Below are positions 28,478-36,909 of a stretch of DNA of 64,000 nucleotides, one piece after another. The DNA is from Microbacterium sp. LWH13-1.2 (GTDB taxonomy: Bacteria > Actinomycetota > Actinomycetes > Actinomycetales > Microbacteriaceae). The first letter of the stretch is position 1; every line of letters begins with the position of its first letter. The notes beneath the pieces are model-generated. The model worked only from the letters and a program-made list of their open reading frames with translations, searched no databases and was not told where the DNA came from. The position numbers were made by a program, and so were the translations under genes. The stretch lies in NCBI RefSeq assembly GCF_038397735.1, contig NZ_CP151635.1, forward strand, positions 558,001 through 622,000. The letters run 5' to 3'.

Positions 28478-29985
28478 CGCGTGCTCCAGGGGATCTCTTC
28501 TGCGGGATGGAAATCGACGCGACCAGCCTTCCACAGCGGCGCCATCGATCCGAGACGGACGCGGAAGGACTCCCAGGCGCGCTCGGGGGCGAAGCGCGGG
28601 GACCACGCGACCTCGGCCTGTGCTGCTGCCCGCGGGAAGACCAGTCGCTCGACCTCGTCGATCGTGCGGGTGGTCTCGCTCCACAGCGGAGCCTCGACGC
28701 CGAGGATCGCCGTGTCGGGGACGTCCAGCACCTCGGTGGGCTCCCACTCGTATGCGGAGCGGACGTCGATGATCGCCGCCCACGTGAGTCCGAGCGGGTA
28801 GTCGGCCGAGTACTTCATGTCGAGATAGGCGACGTCGGCGGCCGACATGATGAGCGAGCCGCCGCGCTCGACGAAATGCGCGGCCTCTGCGGCGTGCGTG
28901 CCTTCCGGGGTCGTCTTGCCCCAGTACTGTCCGACGGTGCCCTCGGCGATGTCCTTCGCAGCGCCGACCTCGTGCCAGGCGAGGGGGATCTTGCCCTCGT
29001 CGACGACGATCGCGGTCGCGCGCTCGACGAAGAGATCGAAGTCCGCCTGCGGCGTGCCGAGCGACTCGTCTCCGCCGATGTGGATGTACGGGCCAGGGGT
29101 CAGCTCGGCCAGCTCGCGCACGACATCCCTCACGAACTCGTAGGTGCGCTCCTCATGGATGCGGACGCTCGAATGTCCGACTCCCCACCCGAGGTACGGT
29201 TCACCGGCGACGGGAAGCGGCTGCCCGAGACGCTCCGACTCCGCGAGCAGGCTGTCGTTCATGACCGGGTCCTCGACGAGCTCGGGGTAGGCGACACCGA
29301 TGGCGTGTGTATGCCCGGGCAGATCGATCTCGGGGATCACCAGCATGTGATGCTCCGCGGCGTAGGCGACGATCTCGCGGTAGTCGTCCTTCGAGTAGAA
29401 GCCGCCGGGGGCGCCGAGCGAAGCGGTGGACGACGCGAGCTCCGTGAGCTTCGGCCACGAGTCGATGTGGATGCGCCAGCCCTGATCGTCGCTGAGGTGC
29501 AGGTGCAGGTGATTGAACTTGAGGGCGCTCGTGCTGTCGATGAACTTCTTGACCTCGTCGACGGAGAAGAAGTGGCGTGTGACGTCGAGCATCACGCCGC
29601 GACGCGCGAATCGGGGTGCGTCGGTGATCTCCGCCCGGAGGAAAGCCCAGCCGTCGTCGTCCTCGCGGAGCAGCTGCAGCAGCGTCTGCACGCCGTAGAA
29701 CAGTCCCGCCTCGTCGCCTCCGATGATCTCGACCGAGTCGGCGACCGTGAGGGTGTAGCCCTCGGGCGCTGCTGTCTCTGCATCGATGCGGAGGCGGATC
29801 TCTCCCATCGCGTCGGAGGAACGGGTGAGGCGGATGCCGCTGCGACGAGCGATCGCATCGATCAGGTGAGCTGCCACAGCGGAGTCGCCGACGATTCGCG
29901 CTGTCTGGGCGAGGGGCATCCGGCCATCGCCGACGATGACGGAAACGGGCAGGGGGACGAGAGGCATGGAATGGGGAAGGACCAT
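28474..29985 (-). CDS. GH20 beta-N-acetylhexosaminidase
   Basis: 503 residues. The two-domain GH20 layout is clear: an N-terminal alpha/beta domain (about 1-125), then the barrel with MLDVTRHFF, HLHLHLSDDQGWRIHID and the catalytic Asp306-Glu307 pair in HIGGDES. No signal peptide is present, so it acts on imported chito- or muro-oligosaccharides and releases GlcNAc. The start is ATG 29985 (TAGGTT six bases upstream); TTG 29991 and ATG 29967 are in frame. It is the second GH20 in the window; the first is fused to a deacylase. It is divergent from glyA. Confidence 0.93.
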   Translation of the reverse strand: MVLPHSMPLVPLPVSVIVGDGRMPLAQTARIVGDSAVAAHLIDAIARRSGIRLTRSSDAMGEIRLRIDAETAAPEGYTLTVADSVEIIGGDEAGLFYGVQTLLQLLREDDDGWAFLRAEITDAPRFARRGVMLDVTRHFFSVDEVKKFIDSTSALKFNHLHLHLSDDQGWRIHIDSWPKLTELASSTASLGAPGGFYSKDDYREIVAYAAEHHMLVIPEIDLPGHTHAIGVAYPELVEDPVMNDSLLAESERLGQPLPVAGEPYLGWGVGHSSVRIHEERTYEFVRDVVRELAELTPGPYIHIGGDESLGTPQADFDLFVERATAIVVDEGKIPLAWHEVGAAKDIAEGTVGQYWGKTTPEGTHAAEAAHFVERGGSLIMSAADVAYLDMKYSADYPLGLTWAAIIDVRSAYEWEPTEVLDVPDTAILGVEAPLWSETTRTIDEVERLVFPRAAAQAEVAWSPRFAPERAWESFRVRLGSMAPLWKAGRVDFHPAEEIPWSTR

Positions 29986-29991
29986 GAACAA

Positions 29992-29997
29992 AACCTA
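29992..29997 (-). promoter_or_regulatory. -10 hexamer of the GH20-nagA unit
   Basis: Minus-strand TAGGTT, six bases from the ATG at 29985. Confidence 0.55.
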
Positions 29998-30031
29998 CCC
30001 TGCGCCGCGCCGGGAGCGCAGGGAAATCGGC

Positions 30032-30037
30032 TATGCT
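30032..30037 (+). promoter_or_regulatory. -10 of the glyA-folD riboswitch transcript
   Basis: TATGCT, about seven bases before the 5' side of the ZTP riboswitch, so transcription should start at about 30044. Confidence 0.6.
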
Positions 30038-30040
30038 TTG

Positions 30041-30117
30041 TCACGTCGCGACTGGCGTCTGGGTGGACTACCACCGGGGAGCGACTGACCACGGAATTCG
30101 ACCGCGCGCCTGGGCCG
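30041..30117 (+). promoter_or_regulatory. ZTP (pfl-motif) riboswitch
   Basis: Conserved blocks of the pfl motif are present in order: CGCGACTGGCG near the start, GGTGGACTACCACCGGGGAGCG as a hairpin with the pseudoknot strand, a variable linker, and CGCGCCTGGGC at the 3' end. The RNA senses ZTP/ZMP, the signals of 10-formyl-tetrahydrofolate shortage, and in known cases turns on one-carbon genes. Here it precedes glyA and folD, two classic members. No strong terminator stem lies between it and the ribosome site at 30146-30152, so control of translation or a weak switch is possible. Confidence 0.88.
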
Positions 30118-30158
30118 ATAGGTATACCCCTTCGAATCCGTCGTCAGAGGAGCAAGTC

Positions 30159-31433
30159 ATGACCGATCGTTACTTCAACGCCCCGCTCGCCGAGGTCGAC
30201 CCCGAGATCGCTCAGGTTCTCGACCGCGAGCTGAAGCGTCAGCAGACGTTCCTCGAGATGATCGCATCCGAGAACTTCGTCCCCGTCTCGGTGCTTCAGG
30301 CGCAGGGTTCGGTGCTCACCAACAAGTACGCCGAGGGCTACCCCGGACGCCGCTACTACGGCGGCTGCGAAGAGGTCGACGTCGCCGAGTCGCTGGCGAT
30401 CCAGCGTGCCAAGGACCTCTTCGGCTCGGAGTTCGCCAACGTCCAGCCGCACTCGGGAGCATCGGCCAACGCCGCCGTGCTGCATGCGATCGCCCGCCCC
30501 GGCGACACACTGCTCGGCCTCGCCCTCGACCAGGGCGGTCATCTGACGCACGGCATGAAGATCAACTTCTCGGGCCGCCTCTACGACATCGTCGCCTACG
30601 GAGTGGACCCCGAGACCTCGACGATCGACATGGACGAGGTGCGTCGCCTCGCGGTCGAGCACAAGCCCAAGGTCATCATCGCCGGCTGGTCGGCCTACCC
30701 CCGCACTCTCGACTTCGCCGCCTTCCGCACGATCGCCGACGAGGTCGGCGCCCTGCTCTGGGTCGACATGGCGCACTTCGCCGGCCTCGTCGCCGCAGGC
30801 CTGCACCCGAACCCGGTGCCGCACGCACACGTCGTCTCCTCGACCGTGCACAAGACCATCGGCGGCCCCCGTTCGGGCTTCATCCTGACGAACGACCCCG
30901 AGATCGCGAAGAAGATCAACACGGCAGTCTTCCCCGGACAGCAGGGCGGCCCCCTGATGCACGTGATCGCCGCCAAGGCGACCGCGTTCAAGCTCGCCGG
31001 CACCCCCGAGTTCAAGGAACGCCAGGAGCGCACGCTGCGCGGAGCAGCGATCCTCGCCGAGCGTCTGTCGCAGCAGGATGTGAAGGATGCCGGCATCGGA
31101 GTGCGCTCCGGCGGCACCGACGTGCACCTGGTGCTGGTCGACCTGCGTGACGCCGAGGTCGACGGCAAGCAGGCGGAAGACCTGCTGCACGACATCCACA
31201 TCACCGTGAACCGCAACGCGGTGCCCAACGACCCGCGTCCGCCGATGGTCACCTCGGGCCTGCGCATCGGAACCCCTGCGCTCGCGACCCGCGGCTTCGG
31301 CGACGCCGAGTTCACCGAGGTCGCCGACGTGATCGCGCTCGCACTGCTTCCCGGCGCCGACGTCGAGGCCCTCCGTGCACGTGTCGACGCGCTCGCCGCA
31401 GGCTTCCCGCTCTACCCGGACTTGCAGCAGTGA
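30159..31433 (+). CDS. glyA: Serine hydroxymethyltransferase
   Basis: 424 residues. It interconverts serine and glycine with tetrahydrofolate and supplies 5,10-methylene-THF; PLP enzyme, cytoplasmic. Seen: the N-terminal [31 protein letters not shown], the PLP-lysine motif [16 protein letters not shown] and the C-terminal [12 protein letters not shown]. The start is ATG 30159 with AGAGGAG upstream; the frame remains open into the riboswitch but does not encode this protein. The stop overlaps folD by four bases. Expression is expected to follow ZTP level through the riboswitch. Confidence 0.97.
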   Translation: MTDRYFNAPLAEVDPEIAQVLDRELKRQQTFLEMIASENFVPVSVLQAQGSVLTNKYAEGYPGRRYYGGCEEVDVAESLAIQRAKDLFGSEFANVQPHSGASANAAVLHAIARPGDTLLGLALDQGGHLTHGMKINFSGRLYDIVAYGVDPETSTIDMDEVRRLAVEHKPKVIIAGWSAYPRTLDFAAFRTIADEVGALLWVDMAHFAGLVAAGLHPNPVPHAHVVSSTVHKTIGGPRSGFILTNDPEIAKKINTAVFPGQQGGPLMHVIAAKATAFKLAGTPEFKERQERTLRGAAILAERLSQQDVKDAGIGVRSGGTDVHLVLVDLRDAEVDGKQAEDLLHDIHITVNRNAVPNDPRPPMVTSGLRIGTPALATRGFGDAEFTEVADVIALALLPGADVEALRARVDALAAGFPLYPDLQQ

Positions 31434-32308
31434 CCGCGAAGATCCTCGACGGCAAGGCGGCGTCGGCCGCGATCAAGGCCGAGCTCACCGAGCGTGTCGC
31501 CGCGCTGAAGGAGAAGGGCGTCGTCCCGGGCATCGCGACCGTGCTCGTCGGCGCCGACCCCGCATCTCAGCTCTACGTCGGCATGAAGCACCGTCAGTCC
31601 GAGGCGATCGGAATGAACTCGATCCAGCGCGAGCTGTCGGCCGACGCCACCCAGGCCGACGTCGAGGCGCTGATCGACGAGCTCAACGCCGACCCCGACT
31701 GCCACGGGTACATCGTGCAGCTGCCGCTGCCGAAGCACATCGACACGGATGCGATCCTCGAGCGGATCGACCCCGCGAAGGATGCCGACGGTCTGCACCC
31801 GACCAACCTCGGCAGGCTCGTGCTCAACGTCAACAACCCGATCCACACCCCGTTGCCGTGCACGCCGCGCGGTGTGATCGAGCTGCTGCTGCGCAACGGC
31901 TACGACCTCACGGGCAAGCACGTCGTGGTGGTCGGACGCGGGGTGACCATCGGTCGTTCGATCGGGTTGCTGCTGACGAGGCGCGACCTGAACGCGACGG
32001 TCACTCTGACGCACACCGGCACGGTCGACATGCCGCGCTACCTGCGCGAGGCCGATGTCATCGTCGCCGCGGCCGGGGTCAAGCACCTCATCCGTGCGGA
32101 GGACGTCAAGCCCGGTGCTGCCGTGCTCGATGTGGGCGTTACTCGCGAGGTGGACCCCGAGACGGGCAAGAACCTGGTCTTCGGAGACGTGCATCCCGAT
32201 GTCGCAGAGGTCGCGGGCTGGGTCTCGCCCAACCCCGGCGGCGTCGGCCCGATGACGGTCGCGCTTCTCATGACCAATGTCGTCGAGGCGGCGGAACGCC
32301 TCCTCTGA
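31430..32308 (+). CDS. folD: Bifunctional methylene-THF dehydrogenase/methenyl-THF cyclohydrolase
   Basis: 292 residues. It converts 5,10-methylene-THF to 10-formyl-THF in two steps using NADP. Seen: the substrate block [15 protein letters not shown] with the catalytic Lys, [27 protein letters not shown] and the NADP loop [15 protein letters not shown]. It starts at GTG 31430 overlapping the glyA stop (GTGA). With glyA it refills the formyl-THF pool that the riboswitch monitors. Confidence 0.96.
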   Translation: MTAKILDGKAASAAIKAELTERVAALKEKGVVPGIATVLVGADPASQLYVGMKHRQSEAIGMNSIQRELSADATQADVEALIDELNADPDCHGYIVQLPLPKHIDTDAILERIDPAKDADGLHPTNLGRLVLNVNNPIHTPLPCTPRGVIELLLRNGYDLTGKHVVVVGRGVTIGRSIGLLLTRRDLNATVTLTHTGTVDMPRYLREADVIVAAAGVKHLIRAEDVKPGAAVLDVGVTREVDPETGKNLVFGDVHPDVAEVAGWVSPNPGGVGPMTVALLMTNVVEAAERLL

Positions 32309-32316
32309 GCCTCATC

Positions 32317-32403
32317 GGTCCCGATCTGCGCATCCGGTCCCGATCTGCTGATCTCTCCCGCCGGTTCGTCCGCGAACCGGCGGGAGGCCCGCAGATCGGG
32401 ACC
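32317..32403. repeat. Nested palindromic element between convergent genes
   Basis: GGTCCCGATCTGC occurs twice as a direct repeat (32317-32329 and 32336-32348) and once inverted (32391-32403). Inside lies a perfect hairpin at 32355-32386: 14-base arms starting CTCCCGCCGG with loop TCCG. It starts nine bases after folD and ends nine bases before the next stop, so it may serve as a two-way terminator, but the repeat arms resemble a REP-type element. Confidence 0.75.
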
Positions 32404-32411
32404 GTCTGCGA

Positions 32412-32969
32412 TCAGCCGAGTTCGTCGAGCATCCGGCGCTGCTCGGGAGTCAGGCCATCGTCGAGCTCCGCGCGCGCCTCGGCGGTGGCGGGTGCGGCGG
32501 GGGAGCCGGGCGCTGCGGCGGCAGGCGCGGACTTCTTGCCGGACACCCTGCCCTGAACCGCGTCGTAGAGCTCGCCCGCCTTCGCCCGCAGCTTGTCGTC
32601 GACCTGGTCGTAGATCATCCAGCCGAAGAGCAGGAAGAGCGGGGGAAGCGCGTAGCTCCAGAATCCGGAGGCTCGGACGCCGCTCAGCCACACGACGGCC
32701 ATCCAGATGATGAGCTCGACGAGGTAGACGAGGACGTACTGCACGACCTTCTCTCCGGTCTTCGTGCGGTCGGCGGCGGACTTGGCCGCCGCCTTGCGGA
32801 ACGCGCCGGTGAGCAGCGGCTTCACGAACAGCGCTGCGAGAGTCAGCACGACCGCGGCCCAGAGGGCGTGGAACCCGACGGAGACGCCCGAGGACAGCAG
32901 GCCGATGAGCAGCAGCACCGCGACATTGAACACATAGAGGGCGGCGAACCGGACGATTCCGTTCTTCAT
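32412..32969 (-). CDS. Multi-pass membrane protein, function unknown
   Basis: 185 residues. Four hydrophobic segments are visible: FAALYVFNVAVLLLIGLL, ALWAAVVLTLAALFVKPLL, VYLVELIIWMAVVWLSGV and FWSYALPPLFLLFGWMIY. A charged cytoplasmic tail of about 60 residues follows, rich in Ala and Pro and ending GLTPEQRRMLDELG. The last motif recalls short C-terminal segments of actinobacterial phage-holin-superfamily-like membrane proteins, but I cannot assign a family. The start ATG 32969 has AATTCT six bases upstream; an upstream GTG-led extension looks unlike coding sequence. Confidence 0.8.
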   Translation of the reverse strand: MKNGIVRFAALYVFNVAVLLLIGLLSSGVSVGFHALWAAVVLTLAALFVKPLLTGAFRKAAAKSAADRTKTGEKVVQYVLVYLVELIIWMAVVWLSGVRASGFWSYALPPLFLLFGWMIYDQVDDKLRAKAGELYDAVQGRVSGKKSAPAAAAPGSPAAPATAEARAELDDGLTPEQRRMLDELG

Positions 32970-33026
32970 GCGACCAGAATTCCACACTCCCCGATGCTGC
33001 GGCACCTCTCAGGCGAGACGGGGCGC

Positions 33027-33173
33027 TCAGCGGGCGGGGAAAGCCCGCTCGACCGCATCCACCACCGCGTCGTAGACGGAGTCCCACGGGGCGAGCGGGG
33101 GAGTGACGCCGCCGACCTCGAGGCGGTGTACGTCGACATGCCCGTGTTCGGGCTCGCCGCGGCCATCGCGCAT
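33027..33173 (-). CDS. Possible 48-residue protein
   Basis: A short frame from ATG 33173 whose C-terminal half (PWDSVYDAVVDAVERAFPAR) reads like an amphipathic helix of a real protein, with codon use like its neighbours. It lies downstream of the hairpin that ends the DUF6882 gene, and I see no ribosome site or clear -10. It could be a small conserved actinobacterial protein or a chance frame. Confidence 0.4.
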   Translation of the reverse strand: MRDGRGEPEHGHVDVHRLEVGGVTPPLAPWDSVYDAVVDAVERAFPAR

Positions 33174-33193
33174 GCACCGGTCGGCCCCGGAAC

Positions 33194-33236
33194 GAAGACA
33201 GCGCGCCAGCGGCTGGGTCGCTGACGCGCTGTCTTC
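33194..33236 (-). terminator. Strong hairpin after the DUF6882 gene
   Basis: Perfect 12-base arms GAAGACAGCGCG and CGCGCTGTCTTC enclose a further CAGCG/CGCTG pair. It begins nine bases after the minus-strand stop at 33246. No U-run. Confidence 0.65.
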
Positions 33237-33245
33237 GGTGGGAGA

Positions 33246-33968
33246 TCAGCCCTGGGGGTGCAGGCTGCTCTCGATGTTCGTGATGCGCGCCTGCTCGTCG
33301 AAGCGGAAGGTCGCCGTTCCCGAGGCGTCGGCGACCGTCGCGCCGGAGAACGACTCGTCGGTCCAGGTGAGGTTCCAGCCGGCGAGGCGGGCCGCGTCCC
33401 ACACGGCGGTGCGCGCGTCGGACATCGCGAGGCCGGAGAGGATGCGGGGAAGCACGATCGCCGCGGATGCGACGGTGAGCGGGGGGAGTGGGGCGTCGAG
33501 CAGGAACACCGCGTACGTGCCGCCGCCGACCGGAGCGAGGTAGTACGGCGCGCGACCGGTGAGCTCGACGGCCACGGCGCCGACCGTGTGGGCGGCCCGC
33601 GTGATCCACCCGGCATCACCCGCAGCGTCTTCGGGGAAGGGCAGCTCGGTCTGGCTCAGCTCGGCGATGCCGTGCTCGGTGCCGTAGTCGCGCAGCTGCG
33701 CGGCGACACCGGCGGAGTCTCCCTGCGGGTGCACCCACGCCCAGAGCAGCGAGCGCGGGCCGGGCGCGATCGTCGCGACGAGGTGCGCTCGCGTCACGAT
33801 CTGGCGGGTGGCGTCGGCATTCGAGGTGAAGGTGAGGGTGCCAGCCGCCATGTCGGCATCCCAGCGGTTGTCGCCGAGGCTCTCGAGCGCGGTGGCCAGG
33901 GCATCCTGGCGAAGGGCGGTGAACAGTGCGGCACGGTCTGCGAGCGGCTGAAGCGCGGCGAAGGTCAT
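33246..33968 (-). CDS. DUF6882-like protein, function unknown
   Basis: 240 residues. Features include RWDADMAAGTLTFTSNADATRQIVTRAHLVATIAPGPRSLLWAW in the first third and a Trp-rich C-terminal part (TAVWDAARLAGWNLTWTDES); the RSLLWAWVHP segment and length fit the DUF6882 family, which is uncharacterised. There is no signal peptide or membrane segment, so it is probably cytoplasmic. The start is ATG 33968, with minus-strand GAGACT six bases upstream; the longer frame to 34028 overlaps the MFS gene and is less likely. Confidence 0.8.
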   Translation of the reverse strand: MTFAALQPLADRAALFTALRQDALATALESLGDNRWDADMAAGTLTFTSNADATRQIVTRAHLVATIAPGPRSLLWAWVHPQGDSAGVAAQLRDYGTEHGIAELSQTELPFPEDAAGDAGWITRAAHTVGAVAVELTGRAPYYLAPVGGGTYAVFLLDAPLPPLTVASAAIVLPRILSGLAMSDARTAVWDAARLAGWNLTWTDESFSGATVADASGTATFRFDEQARITNIESSLHPQG

Positions 33969-33974
33969 GCCCCC

Positions 33975-33980
33975 AGTCTC
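33975..33980 (-). promoter_or_regulatory. -10 hexamer of the DUF6882 gene
   Basis: Minus-strand GAGACT, six bases from the ATG at 33968; the first base departs from TANNNT. It lies just before the stop of the upstream MFS gene. Confidence 0.4.
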
Positions 33981-33990
33981 ACCCGGATTG

Positions 33991-35238
33991 CTATGAATCC
34001 GCCAACGCCTGGCGCGCGGACACCGCATCCGCAGGGCGGCCCATGCGCCAGACGCTCGGCACCAGCAGGGTCACCGCCGCGATCGATGCGTAGAGGATCC
34101 CCGAGGTGATCAGGACCGTCTCGACGTCGCTGTGCGTGATGAGCCAGCCGTAGACGAGGGTGCCGATGGGCATCACGACGTAGCTTCCGAGCATGTCGTA
34201 GCTCGAGACGCGCGAGAGCTTGTCGCCCGGCACGTTCTCCATCATCGCGAGGTTCCACCCGGTGCTGAAGACCTCGGCTCCGGCCCCGGCGATGAAGGCG
34301 GCGATGGCCAGCAGGATCACGGCGGGGTGGATGCCGAGCACGGTCAGTGGTATCGCGAACGCGGCCATGCCGATCATCCCGTAGCGCAGCGGCCGCTTGA
34401 GCGGGAACCACATCAGGATGAGAGTCATCAGCAGGATGCCGACGCCTTCGGCGCTGACCACCCACCCCCACCCGGCGATCCCGAGGCGCTCGTCGTTCTT
34501 CGCGATGTAGGGACCGACGACACCCCAGGCGCCGATGTGGATCGCGTTCATCACCATGAAGGCGAGCACGATCACCCACAGCCAGGTGCGACCCCAGAAC
34601 TCCTGCCAGCCGACTCGGAGGTCGTGGAACATCGTGGTGCCACCCGCATGATCCGGAGGAGGGAGCCTGACCAGTGCGAGCACGGGGATCGCGATGACCC
34701 AGCCGATCCCCTGCACGACCATCGCCCAGGCCGGACCGGCGGAAGCGACCACGATGCCGGCGATGATCGGGCCGCCGATCGTGGTCGCGGAGCGCACGAA
34801 CGACAGCATCGCGTTGGCCTGCTGCAGATGCTCGGGGGAGGTGAGCTGCGGGATGATCCCCTGCATCGCCGGCAGCACGAACGCGGTGGAGGCGCCGTTG
34901 ACGACCGACAGCAGCGCGAGCAGGGGGACCGTAGCGGTGCCGCTGAACAGGAGCGCCGCCATCGCCCCGACGGTGAGGATGTCGATCACGTAGCAGGACT
35001 GGATGATGAGCGCGCGCGGCAGCCGGTCGGCGATCACTCCGCCGAACAGCAGGAAGACGATGTTGCTGACCGTGAAGGCGGCGAGCACGAGCGACAGGGA
35101 ACGGGCGTCGTTGTCGATCTCGAGCACCGCGAAGGCCAGGGCGATCGACGACATCGACCCGGCGATCAGCGTGATCGCGCGGGCGAGGAAGAACCAGCGG
35201 AATCCCTTGTCCTGCATCGCGGCGAGAGCGCGGATCAT
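33991..35238 (-). CDS. MFS transporter (exporter-like)
   Basis: 415 residues with 12 predicted membrane segments, from FFLARAITLIAGSMSSIALAF to LITSGILYASIAAVTLLVP. Motif A-like GGVIADRLPRALII sits after segment 2. The family resembles the MFS_3 group (macrolide and enterobactin exporters), which usually efflux drugs or metabolites. Start ATG 35238 with GAGG about ten bases before. It lies 59 bases downstream of the hpaI stop on the same strand, so readthrough from the aromatic operon is possible, but its substrate is not implied. Confidence 0.9.
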   Translation of the reverse strand: MIRALAAMQDKGFRWFFLARAITLIAGSMSSIALAFAVLEIDNDARSLSLVLAAFTVSNIVFLLFGGVIADRLPRALIIQSCYVIDILTVGAMAALLFSGTATVPLLALLSVVNGASTAFVLPAMQGIIPQLTSPEHLQQANAMLSFVRSATTIGGPIIAGIVVASAGPAWAMVVQGIGWVIAIPVLALVRLPPPDHAGGTTMFHDLRVGWQEFWGRTWLWVIVLAFMVMNAIHIGAWGVVGPYIAKNDERLGIAGWGWVVSAEGVGILLMTLILMWFPLKRPLRYGMIGMAAFAIPLTVLGIHPAVILLAIAAFIAGAGAEVFSTGWNLAMMENVPGDKLSRVSSYDMLGSYVVMPIGTLVYGWLITHSDVETVLITSGILYASIAAVTLLVPSVWRMGRPADAVSARQALADS

Positions 35239-35297
35239 GACGGTGCCTCGCTTCGCTGCATCCGTCAATCCTGCCACCACACCGGGCGGCGCCGGCG

Positions 35298-36101
35298 TCA
35301 GTAGCTGGCGCGGGTCGCGTCGTCGGATGCCGGGATGAAACGGGCGGCGAGCGCCTCGGATGCCCGCGCGAGCATCGCCACGTCGGCGCCGACCGCCACG
35401 AAGTCCGCGCCAGCGGCGATGTAGGCATCGGCGGCTGACGGGTCGAAGGCGTTGACGCCTACAGGCGTGCCTGCGGTCTTCACTGCGGCGAAGACCCGCT
35501 CGACAGCGCTGACCACGTCGGGGTGGGTCTGCTGTCCGAGGAGTCCCATCGACGCCGAGAGGTCGGAGGGCCCCACGAACACCGCATCCACGCCGTCGAC
35601 GGCCGCGATCCCGGCTGCGGCCTCGACTCCCGCGGCCGTCTCGATCTGCACGGTCAGCGAGGTGTGCCGAGCCGAGTCCTGCAGGTATCCGTCGACCCTG
35701 TTCCAGCGGGCGCTGCGCGCGAGCGCGCTGCCGACACCGCGCACGCCCTCGGGCGGATACCGGGTCGCGGCGACGGCCGCACGTGCCTCCTCGGCCGACG
35801 AGACCATCGGCACGATGAGGTTCTGCGCGCCGAGATCGAGGACCTGCTTGATCACCACCGTGTCGTTGGACGGCACGCGCACGACCGGGGTGATCGGGTA
35901 CGCGGCGACGACCTGCAGCTGCAGCAGCGTCGACTCGAGTGTGTTCGAGGAGTGCTCCATGTCGATCAACAGCCAGTCGAGGCCTGACCCTGCGGCGACC
36001 TCGGTCACCAGCGGGCTGCCGGAGCAGGCCCACATGCCGATCAACGCACGGTCGGCGGAGGCGAGCTGCTCGCGAAAGGAGGGGCTCAGATGAAGCGGCA
36101 T
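35298..36101 (-). CDS. hpaI: HpcH/HpaI-family aldolase
   Basis: 267 residues, normal for HpaI. It splits 4-hydroxy-2-oxo-heptane-1,7-dioate to pyruvate and succinic semialdehyde, the last step of homoprotocatechuate meta-cleavage. Seen: the active-site His in DMEHSSNTLES, Arg in VVRVPSND, metal-binding Glu in QIETAAGVEAA and GPSDLSASMG. The start is ATG 36101, 16 bases inside the hydratase gene, with AAAGGAGGGG near it. The longer open frame upstream is not this protein. Last gene of the meta-cleavage set. Confidence 0.92.
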   Translation of the reverse strand: MPLHLSPSFREQLASADRALIGMWACSGSPLVTEVAAGSGLDWLLIDMEHSSNTLESTLLQLQVVAAYPITPVVRVPSNDTVVIKQVLDLGAQNLIVPMVSSAEEARAAVAATRYPPEGVRGVGSALARSARWNRVDGYLQDSARHTSLTVQIETAAGVEAAAGIAAVDGVDAVFVGPSDLSASMGLLGQQTHPDVVSAVERVFAAVKTAGTPVGVNAFDPSAADAYIAAGADFVAVGADVAMLARASEALAARFIPASDDATRASY

Positions 36102-36871
36102 TCGATCGTTCCCATCGGTCCGTAGTCGCACAGCACCTGATCGCCGCGCGACACCCACATCGGGCGTGTGAACGATCCTGCCAGGATGATCTCCCCGGCC
36201 TCCAGACGTGCGCCGTGCTGGTGGAACTTGTTCGCCAGCCACGCGACGCCGGTGGCGGGGTGTCCGAGAACGCCGGCGGCCACACCCGTCTCCTCGATCT
36301 CTCCGTTGCGCGAGAGCACCCCCGGCACCCAGCGCAGGTCGATCTCGTCGGGACGCTTGTGCACGGTGCCGAGCACCATCGCACCGTATGCGGCGTTGTC
36401 GCTGATCGTGTCGACGATCGTGCGCCCCTCGAGCTCGATGTGCGAGTTCAGCACCTCGAGCGAGGGCACCGCGTAGTCGATCGCCGCGAGCGCGTCATCG
36501 AGGGTGCAGTCGGGGCCCTCCAGCGGACGCTTGAGCACGAAGGCGAGTTCGACCTCGATGCGCACGTTCGAGAAGTGGTCTACGGGGATATCGGCGCCCG
36601 ATTCGTAGACCGTGTCGTCGAACATGACGCCGTAGTCGGGCTCGGTGATGCCCGTGGCCTGCTGCATCGCCTTGGACGTCAGCCCGATCTTGCGGCCGAC
36701 GAGGCGGCGACCTGCGGCGATCTGCGAATCGCGCCACACGCCCTGGATCGCGTACGAGTCCTCGACCGTCGCCTCCGGATACCGCGCGGTGATGCGTGGG
36801 ATCACGGAGTGGTGCCGGTCGGCGTCGGCGAGCTGTGCGGCGATCTGCGCGATGGTGTCTGCGGACAGCAT
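36086..36871 (-). CDS. hpaH: 2-oxo-hept-4-ene-1,7-dioate hydratase
   Basis: 261 residues. It hydrates the dienoate product of the decarboxylase/isomerase step to the HpaI substrate. Seen: LVGRKIGLTSKAMQQATGI at the substrate loop, and the metal-binding Glu-x-Glu in RIEVELAFVLKRPLEG, as in the MhpD/HpaH branch of the FAH superfamily. The start ATG 36871 has AGAGGAG nine bases upstream. It overlaps hpaI by 16 bases. Confidence 0.92.
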   Translation of the reverse strand: MLSADTIAQIAAQLADADRHHSVIPRITARYPEATVEDSYAIQGVWRDSQIAAGRRLVGRKIGLTSKAMQQATGITEPDYGVMFDDTVYESGADIPVDHFSNVRIEVELAFVLKRPLEGPDCTLDDALAAIDYAVPSLEVLNSHIELEGRTIVDTISDNAAYGAMVLGTVHKRPDEIDLRWVPGVLSRNGEIEETGVAAGVLGHPATGVAWLANKFHQHGARLEAGEIILAGSFTRPMWVSRGDQVLCDYGPMGTIECRFI

Positions 36872-36909
36872 CCGTGTCTCCTCTGTGGCTGAACCTGCGG
36901 GCGGATCGA

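Noticed and set aside
27152..28801. A 549-residue plus-strand frame over nagA
   Set aside because: Antisense shadow; nagA has full active-site motifs and the operon overlaps.
30121..30145. A tRNA-like TTCGAATCC near the glyA leader
   Set aside because: The surrounding bases do not fold into a tRNA; no acceptor or anticodon stem is visible.
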